The notes under the pieces are model-generated. The model had not been told where the DNA came from. It made no database searches and was given only the letters and a program-made list of their open reading frames with translations. DNA of 64,000 nucleotides, taken from positions 2,790,001 to 2,854,000 of the forward strand of contig NZ_CP050831.1 in the NCBI RefSeq assembly GCF_012113595.1, read 5' to 3'. The stretch comes from Bacteroides faecium. Its GTDB lineage: Bacteria > Bacteroidota > Bacteroidia > Bacteroidales > Bacteroidaceae. A program made the position numbers and the translations under genes. Each line of letters starts with the position of its first letter. Positions within the stretch are counted from its first letter, which is position 1. Positions 63,406 to 64,000 of this stretch are shown here, one piece after another.

Positions 63406-63993
63406 TTATTCCGGTTGGAATAATTGTATGGGCAGGTACATACGTCTTGTTGAATTGTAACTGTCACTGTTCGTTTGATTTACAAATCCATTCCTAACAT
63501 AAAATTTATTCGTTCGTTTATTATTCAAAGAATCAACTGTTATAAACTGGCAGCCTGATACATCATAATCAGCAAAGGTGTATAAGACGAAATCTAATAT
63601 TTGTTCTCCTACACCTTTGCTTTGTATATTTGTACGTACTCCTAGATGTCCAATATTGATAGCTGGAAATGAGGTTTGTTTTTCAAATGTAGGAATGTAC
63701 TCGTTATCAATTCTACTTTTAGACATTTCTACAAAATCATCTCTATCTTCAACATTGTCGATAACAACCGAGTCATTGGATAAAGTGAATATTGCCACAA
63801 TTTCATTCGTTCGAATATCTTTAGCGCAATATGCAGAAATATAGTGATGTTTAGTGCATAGATACATCTCCTCATGAAAGAAATGGTCTAGTTCTTCACA
63901 GCCACATGAAAAAGAGAGAACATTATTCATGTCCTCTCCGGTTAGTTTATTTATGGAAATATCAATATCCAAGGATTGGGTTTTTACCGCCAT
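63406..63993 (-). CDS. GNAT-family N-acetyltransferase
   Basis: This 195-residue protein has acetyl-CoA motif A as IGHLGVRTNIQSKGVGEQIL (about 115-134) and a C-terminal block NKRTNKFYVRNGF. The N-terminus LSFSCGCEELDHFFHEEM resembles TacT-like acetyltransferase toxins, which start with a CxxxxLDxFL stretch, but no DUF1778 antitoxin is visible; it could lie beyond the right edge. The substrate is otherwise unknown. It converges on the CE12-CE8 gene with a 25-bp gap and has lower G+C than its neighbours, suggesting it is not part of the pectin set. Confidence 0.75.
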   Translation of the reverse strand: MAVKTQSLDIDISINKLTGEDMNNVLSFSCGCEELDHFFHEEMYLCTKHHYISAYCAKDIRTNEIVAIFTLSNDSVVIDNVEDRDDFVEMSKSRIDNEYIPTFEKQTSFPAINIGHLGVRTNIQSKGVGEQILDFVLYTFADYDVSGCQFITVDSLNNKRTNKFYVRNGFVNQTNSDSYNSTRRMYLPIQLFQPE

Positions 63994-64000
63994 TATTAGC

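Overview
This window is bacterial chromosome and looks like a gut Bacteroides close to B. thetaiotaomicron. The evidence is the Bacteroides promoter form (-33 TTTG and -7 TAnnTTTG) ahead of several genes, an 11-subunit-type nuo operon without nuoEFG, a fused murF-alr gene, lipoproteins with acidic residues after the lipid cysteine, a BACON-type lipoprotein and a pectin-degradation cluster. Species was not resolved. I saw no rRNA, tRNA, CRISPR array, integrase or insertion sequence.

Layout. 1-1510: the 3' end of a GH2 beta-galactosidase with added discoidin-type module. 1615-2532: a DMT permease (minus). 2665-12640: a promoter, eight tightly packed plus-strand genes and a strong terminator. 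This unit encodes a small membrane protein, a 1025-residue FtsZ/tubulin-like GTPase, a zinc-ribbon/transmembrane/Big2 protein and five secreted proteins of unknown function. 12697-16005: a separate unit with an ABC-type ATPase and a DUF4435 (TOPRIM-like) protein, an arrangement resembling the PARIS anti-phage pair, followed by an MscS-type channel. 16061-24420: an AraC regulator, a TonB-dependent receptor with a partner lipoprotein, and a PAS/GAF histidine kinase. 24563-34703 (minus): nuoABCDHIJKLMN. 34822-40032 (minus): a small exported protein, then dxs-trkA-trkH. 40232-44114: a BACON-like lipoprotein, and catalase with a lipoprotein. 44160-45672: a 1.5 kb non-coding region packed with 22-bp-period repeats. 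45708-54131: a truncated ATPase remnant, a GSCFA protein, MurF-Alr, TatA, TatC and a Dna2-like nuclease-helicase. 54209-54424: one or two candidate small RNAs. 54528-63380: uronate and pectin metabolism (hexuronate MFS, exported KduI, orphan PTS IIC, GH105, CE8, CE12-CE8). 63406-63993: a GNAT acetyltransferase.

How the genes work together. The right-hand block removes methyl and acetyl groups from pectin, cleaves unsaturated oligouronides, isomerises the 5-keto-4-deoxyuronate product and imports uronates. The divergent spacer at 58644-58945 carries a palindrome and a 22-bp direct repeat that could be regulatory. The Nuo complex pumps ions using an electron donor other than NADH through NuoEFG.

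Main candidates for something new. First, several intergenic spacers hold arrays whose sequence word changes from place to place while the unit length stays at 22 bp (17142, 44510, 44914, 45009, 45062, 45280, 61225). Second, a related-looking class of heptamer-based arrays, several with inverted arms, occurs in spacers and once in frame inside murF. Third, short hairpins with compensatory stem changes sit exactly at the nuoK and nuoH stop codons. Fourth, the tubulin-like operon has no assigned function. All positions were read by eye; no database search was run.
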